Part shown: piece after piece, positions 1 through 8,659 of the stretch | Layout: every line of letters begins with the position of its first letter | Numbering within the stretch: position 1 is the first letter of the stretch | Assembly (NCBI RefSeq): GCF_034259425.1 | Contig: NZ_JAXIVU010000003.1 | Location: 124,001-188,000, forward strand | Length of the DNA stretch: 64,000 bases | Direction of reading: 5' to 3' | Source: Denitrificimonas halotolerans | GTDB lineage: Bacteria; Pseudomonadota; Gammaproteobacteria; Pseudomonadales; Pseudomonadaceae | Notes under the pieces: model-generated | Told to the model about the DNA's origin: nothing | Database searches by the model: none | The model's input: only the letters and a program-made list of their open reading frames with translations | Made by a program: the position numbers and the translations under genes

Positions 1-546
1 CGCTTTATCAGTGACTCTTTTATCAACTGGCGCGGCATGCAAGAAAGTGGTGGACGCCGTATCAAACGCAGCCTTTATATTGACCAACACAGCATTCACT
101 TCCTCACAGCAGAAGAACTGGAGCATGCGCGCAACTTCAACTTACTTAAAGGTTACTTTGACGATAAGCTTGATGAGCTCAATGAGTGGAACGCCAAACA
201 TGTGAAATCCAGTGCCGGCGAAAGCTTAGATTCACGTAAACTGACCAACATAGGTACCTTCCGAGCCTATATAGATCAGTACATTCGCAACCATCCTGGT
301 ATTCATCAAAGCGGTATGACACTTATGGTGCGTCAATTGAGCCCAACCCCTGAAGGCTTACCAATGGAAATCTACTGCTTTACTAAAACAACGGCATGGA
401 CAGACTACGAAGCCATTCAGTCTGATATTTTTGACCATTTGCTTGCGATTGCACCCGAGTTTAATCTTCGCGTTTATCAAGCCCCGAGCGGTTATGACAT
501 GCGTCAAATGGGCGCTAACCTGCTCCAAACCAAACAAATACATTAA
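1..546 (+). CDS. Mechanosensitive channel, MscS family, YbdG type (C-terminal part)
   Basis: The reading frame is open from the first base, so this is the 3' end of a gene that begins outside the window. About 181 residues remain. The tail closely resembles the cytoplasmic C-terminal domain of E. coli YbdG, a miniconductance mechanosensitive channel of the inner membrane that opens on osmotic downshock. Recognisable stretches are the RNHPGIHQ segment near residue 100 and the GLPMEIYCFT segment near residue 120, both part of the alpha/beta cytoplasmic cage. The membrane-spanning pore is not in the window. A short hairpin follows 10 bases after the stop. Family assignment is firm; the exact paralogue is inferred. 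Confidence 0.85.
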   Translation, partial: RFISDSFINWRGMQESGGRRIKRSLYIDQHSIHFLTAEELEHARNFNLLKGYFDDKLDELNEWNAKHVKSSAGESLDSRKLTNIGTFRAYIDQYIRNHPGIHQSGMTLMVRQLSPTPEGLPMEIYCFTKTTAWTDYEAIQSDIFDHLLAIAPEFNLRVYQAPSGYDMRQMGANLLQTKQIH

Positions 547-556
547 TCCACCTAAC

Positions 557-578
557 AAAGTGCCAAGGAAGGCACTTT
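557..578 (+). terminator. Short hairpin after the channel gene
   Basis: An 8-bp perfect stem (AAAGTGCC / GGCACTTT) with a 6-base loop lies just after the channel stop codon. The T-run is only three bases, so it would be a weak intrinsic terminator. Confidence 0.4.
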
Positions 579-642
579 GCCCATAAAAAGCGGTACACTT
601 AGCGTATTTATTTCGCTAAGCATGCGCTCAAGGAGCAAAGTA

Positions 643-876
643 ATGGGCTTACCCCGTTTAATACTATTTGCCATCATCATTGGTGGCGGTGTTTGGTTAT
701 GGCGACGCCTTCAAAGACGCTCAACCACAGCAGCCAAGCAAGGCTCTGCAACCCAAACGATGGTGCGCTGCGCACACTGCCAAGTACACCTACCGGAAAA
801 GCGTGCTATTAAAAAAAATCAAAACTGGTTTTGCAGCCCCGAACACCTCGAACAAGGACCGCAAGCGCGTCACTAA
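643..876 (+). CDS. PP0621-family small membrane protein
   Basis: A 77-residue protein with one N-terminal membrane helix (about residues 5-18, LILFAIIIGGGVWLW) and a cytoplasmic tail carrying a CxxC (CAHC) and a later Cys (WFCSPEH), a likely metal-binding ribbon. It matches the Pseudomonas PP0621 family of unknown function. The frame is open from 577, but the start at 643 is preferred because GGAG lies about 9 bases upstream and it puts the hydrophobic segment at the N-terminus. The function is unknown. Confidence 0.75.
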   Translation: MGLPRLILFAIIIGGGVWLWRRLQRRSTTAAKQGSATQTMVRCAHCQVHLPEKRAIKKNQNWFCSPEHLEQGPQARH

Positions 877-943
877 ATACAACGCTCTCGCACGCAATTC
901 AACTTGAGTGAGCTTCTCGCTCTAAAGCCTAACTGGACACCAT

Positions 944-1381
944 ATGGCCGAACATGATTTTCGCTACAACCTGCTCAATCCCCAACACACCCTAACGGAG
1001 TGTCGTGCATTATCGCCTGGCCAATATCAAGTCACCGGCCAAGGCGGCTCAATCAAAGCAGGTGACACCCTACATGTCAGCCTTAAAGGCAGCAAAACAC
1101 TGAGCATATCGCTTAAAGTCAAAAAAGTACGTCACTTAATTAACCCCCCCGGCCAATGGGTTGCAGTCGCCACAGGCCCAGCGTTTAAAGAGCTTGCTAT
1201 TCACACTTGGCAGGTTCAATGTGACGGATGCGGCAGCATACTCAGTCTCGAATTTGCCGTGGACGCCAGCCTAGGGAAAGCAGCCAAACTGCCGGCCGCT
1301 GAACAGCGCCTCTTGGAGTTAGGCTGGATTAATCAATACGGACGCCACTTATGCCGCAGCTGCCAACAAACAGAGGCCTAA
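944..1381 (+). CDS. Hypothetical protein with two CxxC motifs
   Basis: A 145-residue protein I do not recognise by function. The first 90 residues read as beta-rich with no signal peptide or membrane segment. The second half has CDGC near residue 94 and CRSC near residue 138, spaced like the two halves of a zinc ribbon. It lies between the PP0621-family gene and a META-domain lipoprotein on the same strand, 26 bases before the latter, so the genes could be co-transcribed. The start at 944 has only a poor ribosome binding site. Confidence 0.6.
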   Translation: MAEHDFRYNLLNPQHTLTECRALSPGQYQVTGQGGSIKAGDTLHVSLKGSKTLSISLKVKKVRHLINPPGQWVAVATGPAFKELAIHTWQVQCDGCGSILSLEFAVDASLGKAAKLPAAEQRLLELGWINQYGRHLCRSCQQTEA

Positions 1382-1407
1382 CCGGCGTTATATTGGACTC
1401 CTAACCC

Positions 1408-1818
1408 ATGAAAAAAATACTCGTAATAACTGCAACAGCCCTCACCTTAGCCGCCTGCTCTCACATAGCAAATAACCAGCAACTCCACAGACTACAAAAC
1501 TATCAAGTTGAATGGATTGGCGAACGCCCTTTAATTGACCGCAGCATGCTAACTTTCAGCCTCGCAGATGAACAATACGCAACCGGCTTCGCAGGTTGCA
1601 ACAACTGGTCAGCCCGTTATCAACTGGACGGAAAAAACCTCACACTAAGCAATATTTCCAGTACGCGTAAACTGTGTGCTCCTGCACTGATGGAGCAAGA
1701 ACAACGCTTCTTAAGTGCTTTAACACAAGTACAATACTGGTCATTCAATGAGATTGAACAATTACAGCTTTGGCCCCAACAAGGCAGCCCCATTAAATTA
1801 TGGCCGATCAACCCCTAA
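1408..1818 (+). CDS. META-domain lipoprotein (HslJ-like)
   Basis: A 136-residue protein with a lipoprotein signal peptide ending in a lipobox (LAAC, Cys at about residue 16) and therefore probably anchored in the outer membrane. The rest matches the META/HslJ domain: an early FAGCNNW segment and a later RKLC-x-PALMEQE segment, with two cysteines likely to form a disulfide. META-domain proteins such as HslJ are linked to heat-shock or novobiocin phenotypes in E. coli, but their biochemical role is unclear. The length fits a single META domain. Confidence 0.8.
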   Translation: MKKILVITATALTLAACSHIANNQQLHRLQNYQVEWIGERPLIDRSMLTFSLADEQYATGFAGCNNWSARYQLDGKNLTLSNISSTRKLCAPALMEQEQRFLSALTQVQYWSFNEIEQLQLWPQQGSPIKLWPINP

Positions 1819-1915
1819 CTCATGCAGCGACTCAACCAATACCAAGTGCAGCTTATTTCACCTGCTACAGCAACAATGCTAAGCTTTAACGATTGATTTC
1901 ATTGTCGGAGCTCTC

Positions 1916-3205
1916 ATGTACAGCACGTCTACCCAAGGTTTATTGGATTTCTTAAACAACTCAGCCAGCCCCTTTCATGCCACACAGAGCATGTGCCAAG
2001 CATTACAGGCTGCGGGGTACCAAGCCTTAGATGAACGTGACTCTTGGCAACTGGAGCCTCAAGGGCGGTACTATGTTACTCGCAATGACTCATCAATTAT
2101 CGCTATTAAGCTAGGCAAACAAGATACCGTAGAGCACGGCATTCGACTTGTTGGTGCCCATACTGACAGCCCATGCCTCAAAGTTAAACCTCAACCTGAA
2201 ATCACACGCCACAACTACTGGCAATTAGGTGTCGAAGTCTACGGTGGTGTGCTTTTAAGCCCTTGGTTTGACCGCGATTTATCTTTAGCTGGACGCATTA
2301 CTTTCAAGCAAAACAACCAGTTAAAGAGCTGCTTAATTGATTTTAAACACGCCATTGCCACCATTCCCAGCCTAGCAATTCACCTGAACCGTGAAGCTAA
2401 TACAGGTTGGGAAATTAATGCACAAACAGAATTACCCCCTATTTTGGCGCAACTGCATGACACACAAAGTAAAGATTTTCGTGCATTACTGGCTAATCAG
2501 TTAGAGCTCGAGCACGGTATTCACGATGCTACAATCTTAGATTATGAACTTTGCTTTTATGACACCCAACCTGCTGCTGTTATTGGACTGAACCGTGACT
2601 TTATTGCCGGTGCACGCTTAGATAATCTGCTGTCATGCTATGCAGGCCTGCAAGCACTCTTAAACAGCAGTGACGAACACACTCAAGTATTGGTTTGCAC
2701 AGATCACGAAGAAGTTGGCTCAAACTCATCTTGCGGTGCAGATGGCCCATTTTTAGCACAAGTTCTGCACCGTATTTTAGGCTCTGAGGAAGCCTTTATC
2801 CGCACAGTGCAGCACTCACTTTTAATATCAGCAGATAATGCCCACGGTATCCATCCGAACTATGCCGACAAACATGATGGCAACCACGGTCCGCTCCTTA
2901 ACCTAGGTCCTGTGATTAAAATCAACGCCAATCAGCGTTACGCCACCAACAGCGAAACTTCAAGTTTCTTTAAGCTGCTCTGTGCGCAAGCCGAAATTCC
3001 CGTGCAAAGTTTTGTCACCCGTAGCGATTTAGGCTGTGGCTCTACAATAGGCCCTATCACTGCTGGGCAACTAGGCGTTCAAACAATTGACATCGGCGTT
3101 CCAACCTTTGCTATGCATTCCATCCGTGAGCTAGCGGGCTGCCAAGATTTAGGCTATTTAATCCATGTTTTACAAGCCTTCTATAATAGCCCTGTACTGC
3201 CTTAA
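1916..3205 (+). CDS. apeB: M18-family aminopeptidase
   Basis: A 429-residue cytosolic dinuclear-zinc aminopeptidase that removes N-terminal residues from peptides. All the expected M18 blocks are present in order: GAHTDSPCLK (metal His/Asp, about residue 80), RLDNL (bridging Asp, about residue 240), DHEEVGS (catalytic and metal Glu pair, about residue 265), and near the C-terminus GVPTFAMHS with the last metal His. The length equals the usual bacterial ApeB. It starts 97 bases after the META lipoprotein and probably has its own promoter. A hairpin follows at 3220-3241. Confidence 0.93.
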   Translation: MYSTSTQGLLDFLNNSASPFHATQSMCQALQAAGYQALDERDSWQLEPQGRYYVTRNDSSIIAIKLGKQDTVEHGIRLVGAHTDSPCLKVKPQPEITRHNYWQLGVEVYGGVLLSPWFDRDLSLAGRITFKQNNQLKSCLIDFKHAIATIPSLAIHLNREANTGWEINAQTELPPILAQLHDTQSKDFRALLANQLELEHGIHDATILDYELCFYDTQPAAVIGLNRDFIAGARLDNLLSCYAGLQALLNSSDEHTQVLVCTDHEEVGSNSSCGADGPFLAQVLHRILGSEEAFIRTVQHSLLISADNAHGIHPNYADKHDGNHGPLLNLGPVIKINANQRYATNSETSSFFKLLCAQAEIPVQSFVTRSDLGCGSTIGPITAGQLGVQTIDIGVPTFAMHSIRELAGCQDLGYLIHVLQAFYNSPVLP

Positions 3206-3219
3206 TAACGCCTACTCTT

Positions 3220-3241
3220 GCGGCATCGTTGACGGTGCCGC
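3220..3241 (+). terminator. Hairpin after apeB
   Basis: A 9-bp stem with one G-U pair (GCGGCATCG / CGGTGCCGC) and a 4-base loop, 15 bases after the apeB stop and between convergent genes. It has no clean T-run. Confidence 0.45.
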
Positions 3242-3313
3242 ATTCGCTTTCTACTTAGACAGCTTAAGCTAGCCAGACAAACTCACACTGCAACACAAAA
3301 GCAATGCACAGAC

Positions 3314-4753
3314 TTACAAGACCGGTCCAATCGTAGCAATGACGTTATTCCAAACTCGACGATAATAACGCCAAGCCAAGACCTCACTTAACAGCACCGG
3401 CTCTGAACCTTCTAAATATTGTTGCTGACGTGCCTCAATCGCCGCAGTAATACTTGAATCCTGCAATACAATATTATTCTCGTAGTTCAAGTCGAAACTG
3501 CGTAAATCAAGATTAGAAGAACCGATCAAACTGACCTGACCATCTACTGTCAACGTCTTGGCGTGTAGCAGCCCTTCTCGATGCTCATAAATTAAACAAC
3601 CAGCATCCAGTAATTTATGATAATAACTGCGACTGGCTGCAGCAACAATCCAACTGTCATTTTTCCGAGGATAAATTAAAGTCACCTTAACTCCTCGGTA
3701 TGCGGCTGCGCACAAAGCTTCAAGCACTGTTGCATCTGGCACAAAATACGGCGTAGTTAATATTAAGCTATGTTCAGCACAAGCAAATAAAGTGGCAAAC
3801 AAGTGCGGAGTTGCACCGCGACGCTCAGTCGGCCCCACACCCATCACTTGCGCCGGAAAGCCTTCCGCAAGGGGCTCAACGGATTGTTTAGGAAGAGCTA
3901 TTGCATCCAGTGATTGACCTGTAGCCTGCATCCAATCACTAATAAATAGCAATTGATTTTGCGCCACCACTGGCCCTTCAAATCGCAGCATAATATCGAT
4001 CCAAGGACCGTATTTTTCTTTAATAAGAAACTCTGGATCGGCTGAATTTTGGCTTCCACAATAAGTTATGCGCCCATCAATTACAGTAATTTTCCGGTGA
4101 TTACGCAAGTCAAAACGGCTCGCTAAGATCACTCGTAGCACATTATAAAAAGGCAGCGCTACCGCTACTTCTACCCCGGCATCCTGCATGCGTTGCCATG
4201 TAGAGGACTTAATAAAAGCACGCGATCCTAGGCCGTCCGCCATGGCGCGACAAATGACGCCACGCCGTGCCGCACGAATCAAAGCCTCAGCTAATTCTGT
4301 GCCAGTACAATCATTCAGCCAAATGTAATACAGCACATGCACATGCTCTGTCGCCGCATCAATATCATCAATCATGCGCGTGAGCGTGGTGTCGCTATCA
4401 GGCATCAGATGTGCACTGTTGCCGCCTAAAGTATAAAAACCATTAATAGAACTAGCGTACTGAAACGCTGGACGGTAAACACGTTTAATGAGGCTATCAG
4501 TACTCTGTGGTTTACCCATTAAATGGGCAGCTTTAGTTTTTATTTCAGTAAAAATTTCAGCATGACGTTGATTAGCTTTATTCCCAATATCAATTTCGCC
4601 AAAAAGAAAATAAATAATACTACCAAAATATGGCAGTAGATTGAGCACAACAAACCATGCCAAACGCCCTGGTGGCGATAAATCATCACGCAACAAAATA
4701 CGGACTGTAAAAGCTAAAACTAACAGCCCGTGTAAGATTAAAACGACACTCAT
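3314..4753 (-). CDS. clsA: Cardiolipin synthase A
   Basis: A 479-residue inner-membrane enzyme of the phospholipase D superfamily that condenses two phosphatidylglycerol molecules into cardiolipin. Two N-terminal membrane helices (about residues 2-20 and 32-52) are followed by two HKD motifs: HRKITVIDG near residue 219 and HAKTLTVDG near residue 396, each with its downstream GSQN / GSSN. The length matches ClsA. The start at 4753 is chosen over the in-frame GTG at 4765 because GGGGAG sits 5 bases before it. It is convergent with apeB. Confidence 0.92.
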   Translation of the reverse strand: MSVVLILHGLLVLAFTVRILLRDDLSPPGRLAWFVVLNLLPYFGSIIYFLFGEIDIGNKANQRHAEIFTEIKTKAAHLMGKPQSTDSLIKRVYRPAFQYASSINGFYTLGGNSAHLMPDSDTTLTRMIDDIDAATEHVHVLYYIWLNDCTGTELAEALIRAARRGVICRAMADGLGSRAFIKSSTWQRMQDAGVEVAVALPFYNVLRVILASRFDLRNHRKITVIDGRITYCGSQNSADPEFLIKEKYGPWIDIMLRFEGPVVAQNQLLFISDWMQATGQSLDAIALPKQSVEPLAEGFPAQVMGVGPTERRGATPHLFATLFACAEHSLILTTPYFVPDATVLEALCAAAYRGVKVTLIYPRKNDSWIVAAASRSYYHKLLDAGCLIYEHREGLLHAKTLTVDGQVSLIGSSNLDLRSFDLNYENNIVLQDSSITAAIEARQQQYLEGSEPVLLSEVLAWRYYRRVWNNVIATIGPVL

Positions 4754-4883
4754 AAAACTCCCCACAGCAGAAAAGATGCGTCTATAGTTTTCTCATTAGA
4801 CTAGAATACCCCCTCATCACCTACTAGCTTCGCGTCAACGCTTGTACTTTCAGCCTAAAGAAGGCTGAATAACTACCTCTTTA

Positions 4884-4922
4884 TTGACATTCTCACGACC
4901 TAAAGGACGGGGAGAATGTCAA
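4884..4922. mobile_element. Solo right-end hairpin of the IS1341-like element
   Basis: The sequence TTGACATTCTC...CCTAAAGGACGGGGAG...AATGTCAA matches the right-end hairpin of the broken tnpB elements elsewhere in the window (11184, 59560, 59785). Here the outer arms also form an 11-bp inverted repeat. No tnpB sequence is attached, so it is a scar. It lies between clsA and the glyA terminator. Confidence 0.6.
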
Positions 4923-4992
4923 GATAGCGTAGCTAAGCTAAGACGCCCTCCTTTTTCATACGCGTGCGCTTGACTCATGTTTCTCAATCAAT

Positions 4993-5019
4993 AAAAAACC
5001 CAGCCGAAGCTGGGTTTTT
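4993..5019 (-). terminator. Intrinsic terminator after glyA
   Basis: The hairpin AACCCAGC / GCTGGGTT with runs of A and T on both sides can terminate in either direction. It lies 15 bases beyond the glyA stop. Confidence 0.85.
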
Positions 5020-5034
5020 AGAGTCCGAATGAAA

Positions 5035-6288
5035 TCAGCTACCGTATACAGGGAACTTAGCGCAGACGGCTTTAACTTTTTCGCGTACCGAATCAATCAC
5101 AGACTGATCGCCCATGTTGTCGAGGATATCGCAAATCCAACCCGCCAGTTCACGACACTCTTCTTCTTTAAAGCCTCGCGTGGTCACAGCAGGCGTACCA
5201 ATACGCAAACCAGAAGTGACAAATGGTGAGCGAGGATCATTTGGAACAGAGTTCTTGTTCACTGTAATAAAGGCTTCACCTAATGCAGCATCAGCATCCT
5301 TACCTGTGATGTCCTGTTTAATCAGTGAAACCAAGAAAAGATGGTTAAAAGTACCACCTGATACCACATCAAAACCACGCTCAATGAAAACATTAGCCAT
5401 GGTCTGAGCGTTTTTAATCACTTGCTGTTGGTAAGTTTTAAATTCTGGCTGCAGCGCTTCTTTAAAGCAAATTGCTTTACCTGCAATCACATGCTCCAAA
5501 GGACCACCTTGGGTACCTGGGAAAACTGCTGAATTGAGTTTCTTTTCAATTTCTGGGTTTGCACGCGCCAAAATCAAGCCACCGCGTGGACCGCGCAAAG
5601 TTTTGTGTGTAGTTGTAGTCACAACATCAGCGTAAGGTACTGGGTTAGGATAAACACCTGCAGCAACCAAACCCGCAACGTGAGCCATATCAACAAATAG
5701 ATAAGCACCTACTTTGTCGGCAATTTCACGAAAACGTGGAAAATCAAGTACTTGTGAGTAAGCAGAGAAGCCTGCAACGATCATTTTTGGTTTGTGCTCT
5801 AAAGCCAAACGCTCAACTTCGTCATAGTCAATTAAACCAGCTTCATCAATTCCGTACTGCACAGCATTGTATAGCTTACCTGAGGAGCTCACACTCGCAC
5901 CGTGAGTTAAGTGACCACCGTGTGCAAGGCTCATTCCTAAAATAGTGTCACCACCTTCAATTAGGGCTAAATACACCGCTGCGTTCGCTTGCGAACCCGC
6001 ATGCGGCTGAACGTTAGCATAGTCAGCACCGAACAACTCTTTAGCACGATCAATGGCTAACTGCTCGATAATATCAACATATTCACAGCCACCGTAGTAG
6101 CGCTTTCCTGGGTAACCTTCTGCGTATTTGTTGGTCAGCACAGAACCTTGTGCCTCCATTACCGCAGGGCTGGTATAGTTTTCCGATGCAATCAGTTCAA
6201 TATGCTCTTCTTGGCGCAGAGCTTCTTTCTCCATCGCATCAAAAAGTTCAGGATCAAATCGGGCAACAGTCAAATCACGGCTGAACAT
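5035..6288 (-). CDS. glyA: Serine hydroxymethyltransferase
   Basis: A 417-residue cytosolic PLP enzyme that interconverts serine and glycine while loading one-carbon units onto tetrahydrofolate. Visible hallmarks are HIELIASENYTSP near residue 30, the YPGKRYYGGCEYVD block, and TTTTHKTLRGPRGG with the PLP-binding lysine near residue 229. The length and sequence match Pseudomonas GlyA. The start at 6288 (MFSRDL) is preferred over the in-frame codon at 6300, because GAGG lies about 8 bases before it. Transcribed alone, it ends at a strong terminator. No glycine riboswitch was recognised in the 240 bases upstream. Confidence 0.96.
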   Translation of the reverse strand: MFSRDLTVARFDPELFDAMEKEALRQEEHIELIASENYTSPAVMEAQGSVLTNKYAEGYPGKRYYGGCEYVDIIEQLAIDRAKELFGADYANVQPHAGSQANAAVYLALIEGGDTILGMSLAHGGHLTHGASVSSSGKLYNAVQYGIDEAGLIDYDEVERLALEHKPKMIVAGFSAYSQVLDFPRFREIADKVGAYLFVDMAHVAGLVAAGVYPNPVPYADVVTTTTHKTLRGPRGGLILARANPEIEKKLNSAVFPGTQGGPLEHVIAGKAICFKEALQPEFKTYQQQVIKNAQTMANVFIERGFDVVSGGTFNHLFLVSLIKQDITGKDADAALGEAFITVNKNSVPNDPRSPFVTSGLRIGTPAVTTRGFKEEECRELAGWICDILDNMGDQSVIDSVREKVKAVCAKFPVYGS

Positions 6289-6548
6289 AGCAGTCCTCAA
6301 GGAATCAACAAGGCTAATAGAAATATTAAGTAGAACATTCTACATTATCTAAACGCTCATGGCACATGAAAGGCGATCACTCTATCAATAAGTCTCGCTC
6401 ACTTTAGCTTTCAATTCGAATTTTTCACTCACTCTTCCGTGCAATAGCTGCTTAATCTATTGTAAAACGCTACAATCTGCGCGCTTACGGCACGTCTTCT
6501 GCAATAGACCAAGGCCAATCATTTTTCCTTTAATTATTCAGGTAGCTC

Positions 6549-8213
6549 ATGTCCCAATACGTTTTTACAATGCACCGTCTCGGCAAAATTGTGCCGCCTA
6601 AACGTGAAATTCTAAAAGATATTTCTTTATCTTTTTTCCCTGGCGCAAAAATCGGTGTACTGGGTCTTAACGGTTCAGGTAAATCCACCTTATTACGCAT
6701 TATGGCAGGCGTCGATACTGAATTTGTCGGTGAAGCACGCCCCATGCCAGGGTTAAATATCGGCTATTTACCACAAGAGCCCGAACTTGACCCAAGCAAA
6801 ACCGTGCGCGAAACCGTAGAAGAAGCTCTTAGTGAAGTGAAAGATGCGCAAGCACGCTTAGATCAAGTTTATGCCGCTTATGCCGAACCTGATGCAGACT
6901 TTGATGCCCTAGCCGCTGAACAAGCCAAATTAGAAGCTATTATCCAAGCCAGTGATGGTCACAATATGGAGCGCCAACTGGAGGTTGCCGGTGACGCGCT
7001 ACGCTTACCAGCTTGGGATGCCAAAATTGAACACTTATCTGGTGGAGAAAAGCGCCGCGTGGCTTTATGCCGCTTACTCTTATCCGCACCTGACATGCTA
7101 TTACTCGACGAACCAACCAACCACTTGGATGCGGACTCTGTGGCGTGGCTTGAACGCTTCCTGCATGACTTTAACGGCACGGTTGTCGCCATCACCCACG
7201 ACCGCTACTTCTTAGATAATGTTGCCGGTTGGATTCTAGAGCTAGACCGTGGCCAAGGTATTCCTTTTGAAGGTAACTATTCACAATGGCTGGAAGCTAA
7301 AGCAGCACGCTTAAGTCAAGAAGCTAAACAAGAAGCCTCTCATAATAAAGCGATGAAAGCCGAGTTAGAGTGGGTACGCCAAGGCGCAAAGGGCCGCCAG
7401 TCGAAATCCAAAGCTCGTTTATCTCGCTTTGAAGAAATGCAGTCACAAGAGTTCCAAAAGCGTAGTGAAACCAATGAGATTTACATCCCTGCAGGAGATC
7501 GCTTAGGTGATCAAGTCATTGAAGTTCATAACGTTAGTAAAGCCTATGGTGACCGCGTTTTAATTGATGATTTATCTTTTACCGTACCCAAAGGTGCCAT
7601 TGTCGGCATTATCGGTGGTAACGGTGCAGGTAAGTCCACACTGTTTCGCATGATCATGGGTACTGAGCAGCCCGACTCTGGTGAAATCATTATTGGTGAA
7701 AGCGTTAAATTGGCTAGTGTTGACCAACAGCGTGACAACCTCGATGGTTCGAAAACTGTCTGGGAACAAATCTCTGACGGCTACGACATGATCAAAGTAG
7801 GGAACTACGAAGTATCTTCCCGTGGCTATGTGGGTCGCTTTAACTTTAAGGGATCGGACCAGCAAAAGTTTGTTAAGGATCTTTCCGGTGGTGAACGTGG
7901 CCGCTTACATTTAGCTCTCACCTTAAAACAGGGTGCGAACGTCTTGCTGCTCGATGAACCCTCTAACGATCTGGATGTGGAAACTTTACGCGCCTTGGAA
8001 GAAGCGTTATTAGACTTCCCAGGTTCAGCCATGGTTATTTCTCACGACCGTTGGTTCTTAGACCGTATTGCAACCCATATCCTTTCTTATGAAGATGACT
8101 CAAGTATCGTTTTCTTTGAAGGCAACTACACTGAATATGAGGCTGACCGTAAGAAGCGTTTAGGCGAAGCTGCAGCACAACCTAAACGTGTACGCTACAA
8201 GCGCTTAGCCTAG
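6549..8213 (+). CDS. ettA: Energy-dependent translational throttle protein EttA
   Basis: A 554-residue ABC-F ATPase that binds the ribosomal E site and gates the first elongation step according to the ATP/ADP ratio. It has two ATP-binding cassettes: Walker A GLNGSGKST (about residue 39) and GGNGAGKST (about residue 358), with signature motifs LSGGEK and LSGGERG. The linker between them is rich in K and E, as in the P-site interaction motif of the family. It has no membrane segments. The length is exactly that of EttA. A 12-bp hairpin follows at 8265-8294. Confidence 0.94.
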   Translation: MSQYVFTMHRLGKIVPPKREILKDISLSFFPGAKIGVLGLNGSGKSTLLRIMAGVDTEFVGEARPMPGLNIGYLPQEPELDPSKTVRETVEEALSEVKDAQARLDQVYAAYAEPDADFDALAAEQAKLEAIIQASDGHNMERQLEVAGDALRLPAWDAKIEHLSGGEKRRVALCRLLLSAPDMLLLDEPTNHLDADSVAWLERFLHDFNGTVVAITHDRYFLDNVAGWILELDRGQGIPFEGNYSQWLEAKAARLSQEAKQEASHNKAMKAELEWVRQGAKGRQSKSKARLSRFEEMQSQEFQKRSETNEIYIPAGDRLGDQVIEVHNVSKAYGDRVLIDDLSFTVPKGAIVGIIGGNGAGKSTLFRMIMGTEQPDSGEIIIGESVKLASVDQQRDNLDGSKTVWEQISDGYDMIKVGNYEVSSRGYVGRFNFKGSDQQKFVKDLSGGERGRLHLALTLKQGANVLLLDEPSNDLDVETLRALEEALLDFPGSAMVISHDRWFLDRIATHILSYEDDSSIVFFEGNYTEYEADRKKRLGEAAAQPKRVRYKRLA

Positions 8214-8264
8214 TTACGACCCTATCACTCCCTGCTCCACTCTTGGGATGGGATCAACTGATAA

Positions 8265-8294
8265 ACAGGTGGCACTTTTTACAGTGTCACCTGT
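8265..8294 (+). terminator. Hairpin after ettA
   Basis: A 12-bp stem with one G-U pair (ACAGGTGGCACT / AGTGTCACCTGT) and a 6-base loop, 51 bases after ettA. It is followed by CTAACTA, not a T-run, so termination efficiency is uncertain. Confidence 0.5.
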
Positions 8295-8383
8295 CTAACT
8301 AAACATAATCACATCACGAGCTCTGCAAGCTAGCATCTTCACTTTAAATACCTGAACCCGAGTTTAACTCGTTAGGAGTCGTC

Positions 8384-8551
8384 ATGAGTCAGCGCTCAAA
8401 TAAACGCAGCAACAAAGCCAAATCCATTATTGCTCAACCGCTGTTTCGTAGCCGCCAAGAGCAACCCAAAAAAGGCAAAGGCAGTTATCGCCGCAACGCA
8501 AAAGCCTCTCGGTTGAGTCACCCAGAGGCTTTTTCTTTTCTAGTTGCTTAA
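8384..8551 (+). CDS. arfA: Alternative ribosome-rescue factor ArfA
   Basis: A 55-residue basic protein too short for routine ORF calling. Its core (KSIIAQPLFRSR near residue 13, then KKGKGSYRR near residue 29) matches ArfA, which binds the empty mRNA channel of stalled ribosomes and recruits release factor RF2 when tmRNA is unavailable. GGAG lies about 7 bases before the ATG. The stretch around codons 40-50 folds into a terminator hairpin (8501-8535), so most transcripts should lack a stop codon. In E. coli this design makes ArfA a substrate of tmRNA tagging, and ArfA accumulates only when trans-translation fails. The residues after the hairpin (FSFLVA) would be hydrophobic and removed in the active form. 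Confidence 0.88.
   Translation: MSQRSNKRSNKAKSIIAQPLFRSRQEQPKKGKGSYRRNAKASRLSHPEAFSFLVA
8501..8535 (+). terminator. Intrinsic terminator inside arfA
   Basis: The sequence AAAAGCCTCT ... AGAGGCTTTTT forms a strong stem with a T-run and lies wholly inside the arfA coding sequence, before its stop codon. This is the regulatory hairpin expected for tmRNA-controlled arfA. Confidence 0.85.
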
Positions 8552-8659
8552 GCATCGCCCTAACTTCATTTCTCACTCTACCCTATACTCCCTAATACAC
8601 CCTTTACCCCCACGCCTAGCGTGTTAAAGTTAAGTGACTATCTAAAGTTGAGATCTCCC

